DNA of 64,000 nucleotides from Neobacillus endophyticus (GCF_013248975.1 NZ_JABRWH010000001.1:496001-560000); one strand, 5' to 3'; positions 1 to 10,464 are shown, counted from the first letter of the stretch. Notes: generated from the sequence alone by a model not told the origin. A program made the numbers and translations.

Positions 1-9
1 TCTTTTCAT
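1..9 (-). CDS. Start of an unidentified minus-strand gene (cut by window edge)
   Basis: Only the first three codons (Met-Lys-Arg) lie in the window. An AAGGAGGTG ribosome binding site sits about 12 nt upstream of the ATG and the gap to the preceding CapD-like gene is about 45 bp, so this is probably the next gene of the same polysaccharide operon. Its function cannot be read from three codons. Confidence 0.4.
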
Positions 10-54
10 GTATTGGGTTCACCTCCTTTTTCCAAAACAGAGCATTGAACTGAT

Positions 55-1878
55 TTAAGTGATGACCGTCATTTCTGAATCCATTTTTTTACGGTTCGTA
101 ATAAAAAGCAGCCTCTGCTTAATTTCTTCTTTAGTTAGATTGGAGAAAATGGATAGTAACTCGTCTATTTCTTTCATATAGAGTTCCGATGTTTTTCCAA
201 TATAAATATTCGGATGGACCCGCTGTTCTTGCACTTCATCAATATTCAACAATTCTTCAAAAAGCTTTTCTCCCGGTCTTATTCCGGTAAATTCGATTCC
301 AATTTCTTCAATAGAATTCCCTGATAGTGTGATTAGGTTTTTGGCCAAATCTACAATTTTAACAGGACTGCCCATATCTAACACAAAAATCTCCCCGCCA
401 TTTGCTATAGAACCTGCTTGGATCACGAGTCGGGAGGCCTCTGGAATCGTCATAAAATACCGAACCATATCCGGGTGAGTAACAGTCACAGGCCCGCCTT
501 TTTTGATTTGATTCTTAAATAGAGGAATCACACTTCCTCTGCTTCCTAATACATTACCAAAACGTACTGCAACAAATTTTGTAGAACTTTCCTTATCCAT
601 ATGCTGAATGACCATTTCTGCAAGTCTTTTTGTTGCGCCCATGACACTTGTTGGATTGACAGCTTTATCTGTGGAAACCATGACAAAAGTTTTAACACCG
701 TTCCAGCTCGCTGCTTTCGCCACATTCATAGTACCAATGAGATTATTCTTCACCGCTTCTTCTGGGTTATTTTCCATAAGCGGTACATGTTTATGGGCAG
801 CAGCATGATAGATTACATCAGGTTGATATGTAGTGATAACGGACATCATTTTTTGTTCATCTTGTATGTCTGCAATAATTGGGATGAAAGTTATGTTTGT
901 ATGCTTAAATATCTCTTTTAATTCCATCTCAATTAAATAAATACTATTTTCGCCATGGCCCAAAAGTATTAACTGTTTGGGATGAAACTTTGAAATTTGC
1001 CGGCAAATTTCCGAACCTATTGACCCACCAGCCCCAGTAACCAAAACGACTTTATTTTGAATACTTTTTGAAATACTATTGATATCCAATTGATTAGGTT
1101 CTCTGCCTAATAAGTCTTCTACACGAACATCTCGAAATTGATTGACCGAAACCTTTCCTGACACCAAATCTTCTAGCATGGGAAGGATCTTTGTTTTTGC
1201 ACTAGTCTTGGCGCATTCCAAAAATATCATATTTAACTCCTTCTTTTTAAGAGATGGAATCGCAATGACAATGTTATCAATATTGTATTTTGTTACAGCT
1301 TCTTTAATTTTCGCAACTCCGCCAACAACTGGAATTCCTAATATATCAAGCCTTTGTTTTTTATCATCATCATCAATAAACCCAACTGGCAGCAAATCAG
1401 TCGTCTTATTACTTTTTAGCTGTCTTGCTACCATCATACCTGCCGATCCTGCACCAACTATTAATGTTCTTTTTTTATTTATTTCTTTGCTTAGAAAAGA
1501 ATCTCTGAATATTCTCCAACATAAACGGGATCCACAAATAAAGAAAAGAGTCAACAGCCATGATGTCATTAGGAAACGAAAATAGATTTTATTTTCTACA
1601 ATTGATTGAGCTAAGGAAGTGATGAAAATAGAAATAGTTACAACCTTTAGCGTGCTTAACAGCTCGCCAATACTCGCATATTCCCAGGCCTTTTTATATA
1701 ATTTATATTTAAATGAAAGAAAATGATGACTAATGAGCAGGACAGCCATACTTATTAAGGTTGTGAGTGAAAAGACATTATAAGATTCACTTACTAAAAG
1801 TGCACTTAACAAAATAGCAATTATGACATTCCAGGAATCAATGCAAATTAAAAAAATAATCCTTTGTCTATAAGTCAT
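55..1878 (-). CDS. Membrane-bound nucleotide-sugar 4,6-dehydratase, CapD/EpsC/PglF family
   Basis: This 607-residue protein should act on a UDP-HexNAc at the inner face of the membrane, at the start of exopolysaccharide or glycan precursor synthesis. Four hydrophobic segments lie within the first 120 residues. A first Rossmann domain carries GAGSAG near residue 142, and the catalytic long-chain SDR domain carries TGAGGSIG near 281, HAAAHKHVP near 359 and STDK at 402-405. The usual catalytic Tyr of the YxxxK motif is Met (MGATK, 413-417), as I recall for PglF-type dehydratases, so this looks like a real subfamily trait. The start is supported by a GGGGGGAT box 8 nt upstream. A hairpin sits directly before the ribosome binding site. 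The sugar product cannot be told from sequence; closest named relatives are CapD, EpsC and PglF. Confidence 0.9.
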   Translation of the reverse strand: MTYRQRIIFLICIDSWNVIIAILLSALLVSESYNVFSLTTLISMAVLLISHHFLSFKYKLYKKAWEYASIGELLSTLKVVTISIFITSLAQSIVENKIYFRFLMTSWLLTLFFICGSRLCWRIFRDSFLSKEINKKRTLIVGAGSAGMMVARQLKSNKTTDLLPVGFIDDDDKKQRLDILGIPVVGGVAKIKEAVTKYNIDNIVIAIPSLKKKELNMIFLECAKTSAKTKILPMLEDLVSGKVSVNQFRDVRVEDLLGREPNQLDINSISKSIQNKVVLVTGAGGSIGSEICRQISKFHPKQLILLGHGENSIYLIEMELKEIFKHTNITFIPIIADIQDEQKMMSVITTYQPDVIYHAAAHKHVPLMENNPEEAVKNNLIGTMNVAKAASWNGVKTFVMVSTDKAVNPTSVMGATKRLAEMVIQHMDKESSTKFVAVRFGNVLGSRGSVIPLFKNQIKKGGPVTVTHPDMVRYFMTIPEASRLVIQAGSIANGGEIFVLDMGSPVKIVDLAKNLITLSGNSIEEIGIEFTGIRPGEKLFEELLNIDEVQEQRVHPNIYIGKTSELYMKEIDELLSIFSNLTKEEIKQRLLFITNRKKMDSEMTVIT

Positions 1879-1894
1879 ATTTTCTATCCCCCCT

Positions 1895-1945
1895 AAAAAT
1901 CTTTAATTATACTCTCAGTTATAGAGAACATAATTAAAGATTTTT
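1895..1945 (-). promoter_or_regulatory. Attenuator-like hairpin in the CapD-like gene leader
   Basis: A perfect 16-bp inverted repeat (1895-1910 with 1930-1945) has a small CTCT/AGAG stem in its loop. Read on the minus strand it ends in five T residues and is followed at once by the ribosome binding site of the gene at 55-1878. It could be an attenuator, a translation-blocking hairpin or an mRNA stabiliser. The stem is seen directly; the role is inferred. Confidence 0.55.
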
Positions 1946-2081
1946 ATTATAATGGGCATCTAACCCGTCCTCACATCACACTCTCGACGACTAGCGTCTA
2001 AGGTTATTCAGCCCACAGTATGACCGAGTGCCTCCATTGATATAGGTAAGGAGGCATCACCCGCAGAACCATATTATAATG
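1945..2081. repeat. 117-bp structured insert flanked by a 10-bp direct repeat
   Basis: TATTATAATG occurs at 1945-1954 and again at 2072-2081. The 117 bp between them are clearly less AT-rich than the surroundings and full of inverted repeats: TGCCTCC/GGAGGCA near 2030-2056, GACG/CGTC near 1985-1997, CACTC/GAGTG closing a larger domain, and GGGCATCTAACCC at the left edge. Flanking direct repeats around a compact structured core suggest a small non-autonomous mobile element, or an end remnant of an IS200/IS605-like element. A leader RNA of the minus-strand gene is the alternative. Confidence 0.5.
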
Positions 2082-2377
2082 CACGTTATTTTCTATATAA
2101 AGAACATGCGAATAAAAAAATATAGCCTTTTCATACCAAAATTTTTCAAGACTATAAACATAGAAGATTAATATAACATTATGTTAGTAGTGTTTAATCT
2201 TAATACCTTCGCTAAATGTAATTATATGGTAAAAATAAAGTATATTTGTATCAATACTTTTATATTAGTTCTTTATATAGAACATGTCAATCCTTTATTT
2301 TGTTCTTTTGTTAACTTATGGAATAATGATCAAGTACTTTTACATAGCCATAAACTTAGGTGATTTTTAAAAATAAA
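2082..2377. other. AT-rich intergenic stretch, no gene seen
   Basis: Very AT-rich sequence between the structured insert and the metI promoter. No ORF with a credible ribosome binding site or homology was recognised. It should hold the promoter of the divergent minus-strand gene, which I could not place with confidence. Confidence 0.5.
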
Positions 2378-2406
2378 TTGACACACTTTATAATTTGTAG
2401 TAAATT
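2378..2406 (+). promoter_or_regulatory. Probable sigma-A promoter of the met operon
   Basis: A perfect TTGACA at 2378-2383 is followed after 17 nt by TAAATT (4 of 6 to TATAAT). Transcription would begin about 20 nt before the S-box aptamer. Confidence 0.55.
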
Positions 2407-2432
2407 TTATAAATAGTCTAAATATTGATTTT

Positions 2433-2600
2433 CTTATCAAGAGAGGTAGAGGGAATGGCCCGATGACACCTCAGCAACCTTCAATGTTTTTCCATTGAAA
2501 AGGTGCTAAATCCTGCAAATTTATATTAATTTGCGAGATAAGAAGAATGACAATTGGTCGGTTCTTACAAAAGTCTTCTTCTTACAGAAGACTTTTTTTA
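2433..2600 (+). ncRNA. SAM-I (S-box) riboswitch of the methionine operon
   Basis: The aptamer runs from CTTATCAAGAGAGG (2433) to GAGATAAG (about 2542) and contains the conserved S-box blocks AGAGGTAGAGGGA, TGGCCCGATGA and CAGCAACC. It is followed by an intrinsic terminator (2571-2599). The AAGAAG sequence at the 3' edge of P1 can pair with CTTCTT in the terminator's 5' arm, the expected antiterminator. Family knowledge: SAM binding stabilises P1 and allows termination, so the operon is on when SAM is low. Confidence 0.95.
2571..2599 (+). terminator. S-box regulated terminator
   Basis: AAGTCTTCT and AGAAGACTT form a 9-bp stem with a 6-nt loop, followed by a run of T. This is the expression platform of the riboswitch. 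Confidence 0.9.
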
Positions 2601-2677
2601 ATACCCGCAATCCTTTAGTGCCACTAAGCGTTAAAGCGGGACAGGAGTAAAATTAAAAATAACGAGGAGTGTATACA

Positions 2678-3790
2678 ATGTACAAGATTGATACGAAGTT
2701 AGCACAAATTGGTAACCGCAGTGAAACTACAACTGGAACAGTAAATCCACCCGTTTATTTTTCTACGGCTTATCGACATGAAGGAATTGGGCAATCTACC
2801 GGCTTTGATTATACACGCACAGGGAATCCTACCCGCCAAATCCTAGAACAAACGATTGCCGATCTTGAAGGCGGCGACCAGGGGTTTGCTTGCAGTTCAG
2901 GGATGGCAGCTATATTTACCATTCTTTCATTATTCCAATCTGGTGATGAATGGTTAGTAAGTGATGATTTATATGGTGGAACATACCGCTTACTAGAAAA
3001 AGGATATAAAAAATGGGGATTGGAAGTCCAATATGTGAATACGTGTTGTCCAGAGGAGGTTGAAAGCAAGATTTCCCCCAAAACAAAGGCTATCTTTCTC
3101 GAAACTCCGACAAATCCTCTTATGGAACAATCGGACATTGCCGCCATTGCAGAAATTGCCAAACGGCACAATGTTTTGCTGATTGTCGACAATACCTTTT
3201 ATACACCACTTCTGCAACAGCCTATTCAATTAGGGGCAGATATTGTCATCCATAGTGCGACCAAATACTTGGGTGGACACAATGACGTACTTGCTGGGCT
3301 TATCGTAGCCAAAGGCACAGAACTTTGTGAAGCACTGGCACTTTATCATAACGGAGCGGGAGCTGTTCTTAGTCCTTTCGACTCTTGGCTGCTCATGCGC
3401 GGAATGAAGACGTTGGCCCTTCGCATGGACCGTCACGAAAAAAATGCCAAAACGATCGTCGAATATCTTTCCCAACATGAAGCAGTAACATCTGTTCTTT
3501 ATCCTGGACGAGGCGGCATGGTTTCCTTCCGAATTAAGGACGAATCATGGGTCAATCCATTCTTACAAGGATTACAGCTGATTTCCTTTGCCGAAAGTCT
3601 GGGAGGTACAGAAAGCTTTATTACTTATCCAGCCACACAAACCCATGCCGATATCCCTGAGGAAGTAAGAATTGCTAAAGGCGTTGACAACACTTTATTG
3701 CGTTTCTCTGTTGGAATTGAAGATTCCGATGATTTAATCACTGACCTTAAGCAGGCATTAGCTAAGGTTTTGGAAGGAGTGCGTGTTTAA
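2678..3790 (+). CDS. metI: Cystathionine gamma-synthase / O-acetylhomoserine thiolyase MetI
   Basis: PLP enzyme of the Cys/Met metabolism family. It joins an activated homoserine with cysteine to make cystathionine, or with sulfide to make homocysteine, in the cytoplasm. The 370 residues match the family length. The PLP lysine is in HSATKYLGGHND (Lys about 196); YGGTYR and FLETPTNP are further family motifs. I chose ATG 2678 rather than the in-frame GTG at 2669 because GAGGAG lies 8 nt before it. It is the first gene after the S-box riboswitch, and its stop codon directly abuts the metC start, so the two are co-translated. Confidence 0.95.
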   Translation: MYKIDTKLAQIGNRSETTTGTVNPPVYFSTAYRHEGIGQSTGFDYTRTGNPTRQILEQTIADLEGGDQGFACSSGMAAIFTILSLFQSGDEWLVSDDLYGGTYRLLEKGYKKWGLEVQYVNTCCPEEVESKISPKTKAIFLETPTNPLMEQSDIAAIAEIAKRHNVLLIVDNTFYTPLLQQPIQLGADIVIHSATKYLGGHNDVLAGLIVAKGTELCEALALYHNGAGAVLSPFDSWLLMRGMKTLALRMDRHEKNAKTIVEYLSQHEAVTSVLYPGRGGMVSFRIKDESWVNPFLQGLQLISFAESLGGTESFITYPATQTHADIPEEVRIAKGVDNTLLRFSVGIEDSDDLITDLKQALAKVLEGVRV

Positions 3791-4966
3791 ATGGCACATG
3801 ATGAATATTGTTTTGAAACTAGACTGCTTCATAATCAGCATAAATGGGACCCGGCTACAGGGGCTGTCAGTGTGCCGATCCAGCACGCCTCTACTTTTCA
3901 CCAGTTTGATGTGGACCAGTTTGGAAAATATGACTACGCACGCAGCTTAAATCCAACAAGGGAAGCACTTGAGGATGTCATTGCCGAGCTTGAAGGCGGG
4001 ATTAAAGGATTTGCCTTTTCTTCCGGAATGGCAGCAATTTCAACCGCGTTTCTATTGTTATCAGCAGGAGATCATGTAGTCATAACAGAGGATGTTTATG
4101 GCGGAACATATCGCATGGTGACACAGGTTCTTTCCCGCCTTGGTATTGAACATACATTTGTGGACATGACTGACATCGATCAAGTTAAACTGGCGATTCG
4201 TCCCAATACAAAAGCTTTTTATGTCGAAACGCCATCCAATCCATTATTGAAGGTAACGGACATTCAAGCTATTAGCCAAATTGCCAAGCAGCACCATGCG
4301 CTAACGTTTGTTGATAACACCTTCCTGACCCCGGCACTGCAAAAGCCGCTTGAACTCGGTGCTGATATTGTTCTTCACAGTGCAACCAAGTTTTTATCAG
4401 GACACAGTGATGTTGTTGCCGGTCTGGCGGTCGTCAAGGATGAAACTTTGGCAAAGCAGCTTTACTTTTTGCAAAATTCCTTCGGGGCTATCCTTGGTGT
4501 TCAAGATGCATGGTTGGTGTTGCGGGGATTGAAAACACTCCATGTCCGGTTGGAGCAATCGCAAAAATCAGCGCTTAAATTGGCGCAATTTTTAGAAAAA
4601 CACCCACTTATTAAAAACGTTTATTATCCGGGACTGAAAACACACCCGCAATTTTCATTACAGACCAGTCAAGCAAGCGGGGCGGGAGCTGTTCTATCAT
4701 TTGAATTGGTGGATGAAAATGCTCTTCGTACCTTTCATGCTCATGTAAAAATCCCCGTATTTGCGGTCAGCCTTGGAGCAGTGGAATCTATTTTATCTTA
4801 CCCTGCTAAAATGTCCCATGCCTCAATGTCGAAAGAAGAAAGAGAGAAGCGAGGCATAACGAACAGTCTGCTCCGCTTATCTGTTGGCCTAGAAAATCCG
4901 GATGATTTAATAAAAGATTTCAGCCAGGCTTTCGAGCAGATGCTAAAAAACGAATTGGTGTTCTAA
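3791..4966 (+). CDS. metC: Cystathionine beta-lyase MetC
   Basis: A paralogue of MetI (391 residues, same PLP fold) that splits cystathionine into homocysteine, pyruvate and ammonia. The PLP lysine is Lys200 in [12 protein letters not shown], with YGGTYR near 103 and YVETPSNP near 144. The ATG follows the metI stop with no gap. Order metI-metC is as in B. subtilis. Assignment as lyase rather than synthase rests on operon position and overall resemblance, since the two activities share motifs. Confidence 0.93.
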   Translation: MAHDEYCFETRLLHNQHKWDPATGAVSVPIQHASTFHQFDVDQFGKYDYARSLNPTREALEDVIAELEGGIKGFAFSSGMAAISTAFLLLSAGDHVVITEDVYGGTYRMVTQVLSRLGIEHTFVDMTDIDQVKLAIRPNTKAFYVETPSNPLLKVTDIQAISQIAKQHHALTFVDNTFLTPALQKPLELGADIVLHSATKFLSGHSDVVAGLAVVKDETLAKQLYFLQNSFGAILGVQDAWLVLRGLKTLHVRLEQSQKSALKLAQFLEKHPLIKNVYYPGLKTHPQFSLQTSQASGAGAVLSFELVDENALRTFHAHVKIPVFAVSLGAVESILSYPAKMSHASMSKEEREKRGITNSLLRLSVGLENPDDLIKDFSQAFEQMLKNELVF

Positions 4967-4980
4967 CAAGGAGAATAATG

Positions 4981-6843
4981 ATGAGCTTCTTAGACAAATT
5001 AAAAACTCAAATTCTGATTGGCGACGGGGCCATGGGCACACTGCTTTATACCTACGGAGTTGCTTCCTGTTCCGAGGAGCTAAACCTCTCCCAGCCGGAG
5101 CATATTCAAAATATTCACCGTGCCTATATTGATGCCGGTGCTGATATAATCCAAACGAACACCTATGCTGCCAATTATCTTAAACTGCAGCGCTATGGTT
5201 TGGAGGACGCGGTAAAAGATATTAACAGTGCCGCTGTCCGCAATGCCAAACTGGCAGCACAGAATCAGGCGTATATCCTTGGAACGATTGGCGGAAACCG
5301 TGGCGTTAAACCAAACTCAATTGCTATAGAAGAACTTAAGCGTAGTTTCCGCGAACAATTATATTGCCTATTATTAGAAGGTGTGGACGGCATTTTGCTT
5401 GAAACCTTTTATGATCTTGAAGAGCTTGAAACAGTTTTAGCCATTGCAAGGAAAGAAACAAAGCTGCCGATTGTTGCTCAGGTTTCCTTACAAGAGTCGG
5501 GATTCTTGCAGGATCAAACACCAGTGAACGAAGCCCTAAAACGGTTAGAAGGTCTTGGGGCAGATGTGGTGGGACTCAACTGCCGGCTAGGACCGCATCA
5601 TATGCTTCATGCCCTTGAGCAAATTGAACTGCCGAAACATGCTTTTCTGTCCGCTTATCCGAACGCTAGTCTTCCTGCCTACACGGACGGAAAGTTCCAT
5701 TATGATGGAGATGCCAATTATTTTCGCCACTCAGCAAAAGCTTTCCTTTATGAAGGAGTCCGGCTGCTTGGCGGCTGCTGCGGCACCACCCCAGAGCATA
5801 TTAGAGCTTTTGCCTCTGAATTAAAGAATAGTGCTCCAATAGTTGAAAAGGTTGTAAAATTAAAACCAAAACAACTCCAAGTGGAAGCTCGTGCTGCCAA
5901 AAGGGATTTGACCCCGCTGCAGGATATTGTCAGAGAAAGGCCTTCTGTTATAGTGGAGTTAGATCCGCCACGAAAGCTGGATACCACAAAATTCTTCGAA
6001 GGTGCTAAGGCTTTAAAAGGAGCTGGCATTGATGCCATCACGCTGGCAGATAACTCGCTGGCACATGTGCGAATTTCCAATGAGTCCTTAGGCTATCTTG
6101 TAAAAACAGAGCTAAGCATGCGGCCACTCATTCATATTGCCTGCCGTGACCGCAATATTATTGGCTTGCAATCCCATTTAATGGGGCTTCATACGTTAGG
6201 CATGCATGATGTGCTTGCTATTACTGGCGACCCGGCAAGAGTCGGCGATTTTCCAGGCGCCTCTTCCGTCTATGACGTGTCTTCATTTGAGTTAATTCAA
6301 ATGATCAAGCAATTGAATGAAGGATTGTCTTTTTCCGGAAAAGATTTGGGACAGAAGACGGCATTCAGTATTGCTGCTGCGTTTAATCCCAATGTCCGCT
6401 CACTTGAGAAGGCAGTCAAACGGCTAGAGAAGAAAATCAGCTTTGGTGCGGATTACTTTATCTCCCAGCCTGTTTTTTCTGTAGAAAAATTACTCGAAGT
6501 CTATGAACATACGAAACATTTGAAAACACCGATTTATATCGGCTTAATGCCGCTGACCAGCAGCAAAAATGCCGAATTTCTTCATAATGAAGTTCCAGGA
6601 ATCAAAATTTCTGATGCCATTCGCGAGCGGATGGCGAAGTTTCAAGACGATCCTGTTCAGGCTGCACATGAAGGAATTGAGATCACGAAATCATTAATTG
6701 ATGCTGCATTGGATTTATTTAATGGAATTTATTTAATTACACCATTTTTACGTTATGAGATGACGCTTGAGCTGGCCCATTATGCCCGTCAGCGCGCTCG
6801 TGAGGTTAGGGGGAACAACTATGCCGAAACGACCATTTACTGA
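4981..6843 (+). CDS. yitJ: Bifunctional homocysteine S-methyltransferase / methylenetetrahydrofolate reductase (YitJ-like)
   Basis: Two-domain protein of 620 residues. The N-terminal half is a zinc-type homocysteine methyltransferase domain with GDGAMGT near 14, GLNC near 198 and the zinc pair in [11 protein letters not shown] near 262. The C-terminal half (about 310-600) resembles MetF, which reduces methylene-THF to methyl-THF. It would supply methyl-THF to MetH encoded next. AAGGAG lies 7 nt before ATG 4981 and only 4 nt before ATG 4978, so 4981 is preferred. The gene overlaps metH by 23 bp. Whether the N-terminal domain is a true methionine synthase is unclear. Confidence 0.93.
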   Translation: MSFLDKLKTQILIGDGAMGTLLYTYGVASCSEELNLSQPEHIQNIHRAYIDAGADIIQTNTYAANYLKLQRYGLEDAVKDINSAAVRNAKLAAQNQAYILGTIGGNRGVKPNSIAIEELKRSFREQLYCLLLEGVDGILLETFYDLEELETVLAIARKETKLPIVAQVSLQESGFLQDQTPVNEALKRLEGLGADVVGLNCRLGPHHMLHALEQIELPKHAFLSAYPNASLPAYTDGKFHYDGDANYFRHSAKAFLYEGVRLLGGCCGTTPEHIRAFASELKNSAPIVEKVVKLKPKQLQVEARAAKRDLTPLQDIVRERPSVIVELDPPRKLDTTKFFEGAKALKGAGIDAITLADNSLAHVRISNESLGYLVKTELSMRPLIHIACRDRNIIGLQSHLMGLHTLGMHDVLAITGDPARVGDFPGASSVYDVSSFELIQMIKQLNEGLSFSGKDLGQKTAFSIAAAFNPNVRSLEKAVKRLEKKISFGADYFISQPVFSVEKLLEVYEHTKHLKTPIYIGLMPLTSSKNAEFLHNEVPGIKISDAIRERMAKFQDDPVQAAHEGIEITKSLIDAALDLFNGIYLITPFLRYEMTLELAHYARQRAREVRGNNYAETTIY

Positions 6844-9800
6844 GCAGCTAAAACAGCGAATACTAATCATGGACGGAGCCATGGGAACGATGCTGCAGCG
6901 TGCTAGCCTAACTGCAGAGGACTTTGGCGGTGAAGAATTTGACGGCTGCAATGAAAATCTGAATTTAACCGCTCCTTCAGTCATTTCAAGAATTCACCGT
7001 GAATACTTGGAAGCTGGGGCCGACATTATTGAGACGAATACATTTGGTGCCACCAGTATTGTTTTAGATGAATATGAACTTGGTTTTAAAGCCTATGAAA
7101 TTAATAAAATAGCCGCGATGCTTGCGGTTAAAGAAGCGGTTATAGCTTCAACAGATGATTGGCCGCGTTATGTAGCGGGGGCTATGGGACCGACGACCAA
7201 AACGTTGAGCGTAACGGGAGGAACCACATTCGATGCCCTTGCTGCCTCTTATGAAGAGCAGGCCATTGGATTAATTGACGGAGGAGTTGACCTCCTACTT
7301 CTCGAAACCAGCCAAGATATGCTCAATGTAAAAGCTGGCTATGTTGGCATTCAGCGAGCATTTACCAAAACAGGCAAAAAACTTCCGCTGATGATTTCCG
7401 GAACGATTGAGCCAATGGGAACGACACTTGCCGGACAATCAATTGAATCGTTCTACATTTCAGTAGAACATATGAACCCGGTTGCTGTAGGACTAAACTG
7501 TGCTACAGGCCCGGAGTTCATGCAGGATCATGTCCGCTCCCTTTCTGGTCTTGCCTCCACCGCTATCAGCTGTTATCCGAATGCTGGTTTGCCTGATGAA
7601 GAAGGCCACTATCATGAAACACCAGAAATACTTGCGAAAAAGCTTGGTGATTTTGCTGCACATGGCTGGATCAACATTGTCGGCGGATGCTGCGGTACAA
7701 CACCTGACCATATTCGAGCGATTGCAGAAGTGATGAAAGATTGCAAGCCACGTGAACTGAAATCCTCTTCGCTTCACATGGTTTCCGGAATTGAACCGTT
7801 CATTTATGATGACCCAACATTGAGGCCTATTATGGTCGGCGAACGGACAAACGTAATCGGCTCACGGAAATTTAAACGATTAATTGCAGATGGTAAATTT
7901 GAAGAAGCCTCTGAGGTTGCCCGCGCTCAAGTAAAAGGAGGCGCCCATGTCATTGATATCTGTCTCGCGGACCCAGATCGTGAAGAGATGGTGGACATGG
8001 AAAATTTCATTAAAGAAGTAGTGAAAAAAGTAAAAGTACCGCTAGTAATTGATTCCACCGATGAAAAGGTAATTGAAAAAGCTTTGAAATATTCACAGGG
8101 TAAAGGAATCATTAATTCCATAAACCTTGAAGATGGTGAAGAACGCTTTGAAGCTGTCGTACCATTAATTCACCGCTATGGTGCTGCGGTAGTTGTCGGA
8201 ACGATTGATGAAAAAGGAATGGGTGTTACGGCTGAGCGGAAGCTGGAGATTGCTAAACGCTCCCATGACTTGTTGGTGAATAAATACGGATTAAAACCGC
8301 AGGATTTAATTTTTGATCCGTTGGTTTTTCCAGTCGGCACCGGTGATGAGCAATATATTGGCTCAGCAAAAGCAACAGTTGATGGAATCCGTCTGATTAA
8401 AGAACAGCTTCCAGGTGTGCAAACGATTCTCGGAATAAGTAATGTTTCCTTTGGACTTCCTCCTGTCGGCAGAGAAATTCTCAATTCGGTATTCTTGTAT
8501 CACTGTACCCAAGCAGGGCTGGATTACGCGATTGTGAATACAGAGAAACTGGAGCGTTTTGCTTCCATTTCAGAAGAAGAAGTCCGCTTAGCAGATGACC
8601 TTCTTTTTAATACAACCGATGAAACATTGGCTGTCTTTACTGATTTCTACCGTGATAAAAAGAAAGAAGCAAAGACAACCGTTCTGAATTTAACCCTTGA
8701 AGAGCGGCTGGCTTATTATGTGGTCGAAGGAACAAAAGAAGGCTTGATTCCGGACTTGGATGAGGCGCTAGCCAAGTACCCTGCCCCACTTGATATTATT
8801 AACGGGCCATTAATGGACGGTATGGCTGAAGTCGGTCGGTTGTTCAATGATAACCAGTTGATTGTGGCCGAGGTTCTGCAAAGTGCCGAAGTCATGAAAG
8901 CGTCGGTTTCCTATTTGGAGCCATTTATGGAAAAAGGCGATGTTTCCTCCTCCAAAGGAAAGGTTATTTTAGCAACAGTAAAAGGCGATGTTCATGATAT
9001 CGGGAAAAACCTTGTAGACATTATCCTTAGCAATAATGGCTATGATGTGTGCGATCTTGGCATCAAGGTTGCTCCAGCTGATTTAATTCGTGCGATCCGC
9101 GAAGAAAAGCCGGATATGGTCGGACTTTCCGGACTGTTGGTAAAGTCCGCCCAGCAAATGGTCTTAACAGCCCAGGATATGAAGGAAGCAGGAATTTCAT
9201 TGCCAATTCTTGTCGGCGGTGCTGCTCTTTCTCGTAAATTTACAGATACGAAAATTGCTAAAGAATATGACGGCCTCGTCCTTTATGCAAAGGATGCGAT
9301 GACAGGCTTAGCGATAGCCAACCAACTGCAATCACCTGAGGAACAAGAAAAACTGTTCGTCGAGAAGCAAGAAAAATTGGCTGCAGCCGCCATTCCAAGA
9401 GAGTTACCAACCCGTTCGAATGTCTCGGTAGCAGTCCGGACAAGAGGAGCTGTTTCAACTGAGGTTCCGGTATTTGTACCAAAGGATACAAAACGGCATG
9501 TGTTAAAAACTTATTCCTTACCATATATTGAACCATACATCAACATGCAAATGCTGCTGGGCCATCACCTTGGCATCAAAGGGAAAATTGCCAAATTACT
9601 TGCCGAGAAGGATGAAAAAGCAATTAAAATTAAAAACGTTGTTGATGAATTAATATTGGATGCAAGCACGAACGGCTGGATTACCCCTGCTGCCGTTTAT
9701 CAATTTTTCCCGGCGCAGGCTGATGGAAATAAAGTTCTTATTTATGATCCAAGTGGTTCCGGCCAAATTATTGAAACATTCGATTTCCCTCGCCAGGATT

Positions 9801-10270
9801 CAGAGCCGCACCTTTGCTTGTCTGATTTCATAAAAACAGTTGACAGTGGCGAGATGGATTATGTAGGGTTCTTTACCGTAACGTGCGGCAGAGGAATCCG
9901 TCAAAAAGCAGATCAATTCAAAGCCGAAGGACGCTTCCTTGAAAGCCACGCGCTTCAGGCACTTGCACTCGAAAGTGCTGAAGGTTTTGCCGAATTAATC
10001 CATCGGCAAATGCGCGACCGCTGGGGTTTTCCAGATCCGCTTGATTTCACGATGCAGGACCGCTTTACCGCCCGTTACCAAGGTCAGCGTTATTCGTTCG
10101 GCTACCCTGCATGCCCGGAACTGGAAGATCAGAAGAAGCTGTTCAAGTTAATTGAGCCTGAGGAAATTGGCGTTCAACTGACCGACGGCTGCATGATGGA
10201 ACCAGAAGCATCTGTTTCAGCGATAGTATTTGCACATCCGGAAGCTAGGTATTTTAATGTAATGAGATAA
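6821..10270 (+). CDS. metH: Cobalamin-dependent methionine synthase MetH
   Basis: Full-length 1149-residue enzyme that transfers the methyl group of methyl-THF to homocysteine through cobalamin. Domains in order: homocysteine-binding (GGCCGTT near 288), pterin-binding (from about 343, NVIGSRKF), B12 cap, B12 domain with DVHDIG near 723 whose His ligates cobalt, and the C-terminal reactivation domain (about 900-1149, with [10 protein letters not shown] near 1023 and YPACPE). ATG 6821 follows AGGGGGA and lies inside the end of yitJ. A strong terminator follows. It is the last gene of the S-box operon, so the organism needs cobalamin for this route; no metE was seen here. Confidence 0.97.
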   Translation: MPKRPFTEQLKQRILIMDGAMGTMLQRASLTAEDFGGEEFDGCNENLNLTAPSVISRIHREYLEAGADIIETNTFGATSIVLDEYELGFKAYEINKIAAMLAVKEAVIASTDDWPRYVAGAMGPTTKTLSVTGGTTFDALAASYEEQAIGLIDGGVDLLLLETSQDMLNVKAGYVGIQRAFTKTGKKLPLMISGTIEPMGTTLAGQSIESFYISVEHMNPVAVGLNCATGPEFMQDHVRSLSGLASTAISCYPNAGLPDEEGHYHETPEILAKKLGDFAAHGWINIVGGCCGTTPDHIRAIAEVMKDCKPRELKSSSLHMVSGIEPFIYDDPTLRPIMVGERTNVIGSRKFKRLIADGKFEEASEVARAQVKGGAHVIDICLADPDREEMVDMENFIKEVVKKVKVPLVIDSTDEKVIEKALKYSQGKGIINSINLEDGEERFEAVVPLIHRYGAAVVVGTIDEKGMGVTAERKLEIAKRSHDLLVNKYGLKPQDLIFDPLVFPVGTGDEQYIGSAKATVDGIRLIKEQLPGVQTILGISNVSFGLPPVGREILNSVFLYHCTQAGLDYAIVNTEKLERFASISEEEVRLADDLLFNTTDETLAVFTDFYRDKKKEAKTTVLNLTLEERLAYYVVEGTKEGLIPDLDEALAKYPAPLDIINGPLMDGMAEVGRLFNDNQLIVAEVLQSAEVMKASVSYLEPFMEKGDVSSSKGKVILATVKGDVHDIGKNLVDIILSNNGYDVCDLGIKVAPADLIRAIREEKPDMVGLSGLLVKSAQQMVLTAQDMKEAGISLPILVGGAALSRKFTDTKIAKEYDGLVLYAKDAMTGLAIANQLQSPEEQEKLFVEKQEKLAAAAIPRELPTRSNVSVAVRTRGAVSTEVPVFVPKDTKRHVLKTYSLPYIEPYINMQMLLGHHLGIKGKIAKLLAEKDEKAIKIKNVVDELILDASTNGWITPAAVYQFFPAQADGNKVLIYDPSGSGQIIETFDFPRQDSEPHLCLSDFIKTVDSGEMDYVGFFTVTCGRGIRQKADQFKAEGRFLESHALQALALESAEGFAELIHRQMRDRWGFPDPLDFTMQDRFTARYQGQRYSFGYPACPELEDQKKLFKLIEPEEIGVQLTDGCMMEPEASVSAIVFAHPEARYFNVMR

Positions 10271-10282
10271 ATAATTTTAAAG

Positions 10283-10312
10283 ATTCCGCGGAGAATTCCG
10301 CGGGATTTTTTT
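10283..10312 (+). terminator. met operon terminator
   Basis: ATTCCGCGG pairs with CCGCGGGAT (one G-U) around a 6-nt loop, followed by seven T. The T-run touches the repeat element that starts at 10313. Confidence 0.92.
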
Positions 10313-10464
10313 GGCCGATAGGAAAGTGTAACTTTCCTATCAGGCATAAGTGGACTAAGGAATGCTTCGTGAGCATTAGCTCCGCAGTCGAAAAGCTGTG
10401 CTTTTCGGTGAACTACGCCTCTGTCTTCGCTCTGCCGAGCTCGCCAGTCGGCGAGTTTTCTTTA
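10313..10464 (-). repeat. Terminator-associated multi-hairpin repeat, copy A
   Basis: 152-bp repeat related to copies at 40171, 54669 and 58354. Read on the minus strand it starts TAAAGAAAACTCGCC and ends CTTTCCTATCGGCC. It holds four hairpins: CTCGCC/GGCGAG, CGAAAAGC/GCTTTTCG, AATGC/GCATT, and a long terminal GATAGGAAAGT stem. It begins right after the metH terminator T-run. Confidence 0.85.

Noticed and set aside
2181..2363. 60-residue plus-strand ORF in the AT-rich region before metI
   Set aside because: No ribosome binding site, biased low-complexity composition, and it ends just before the met promoter.
2669..2677. GTG start for metI three codons upstream of the ATG
   Set aside because: It overlaps the GAGGAG ribosome binding site, while ATG 2678 has ideal spacing.
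6767..6820. Longer metH start inside yitJ
   Set aside because: No ribosome binding site there; AGGGGGA before ATG 6821 and the usual MetH N-terminus fit the shorter form.
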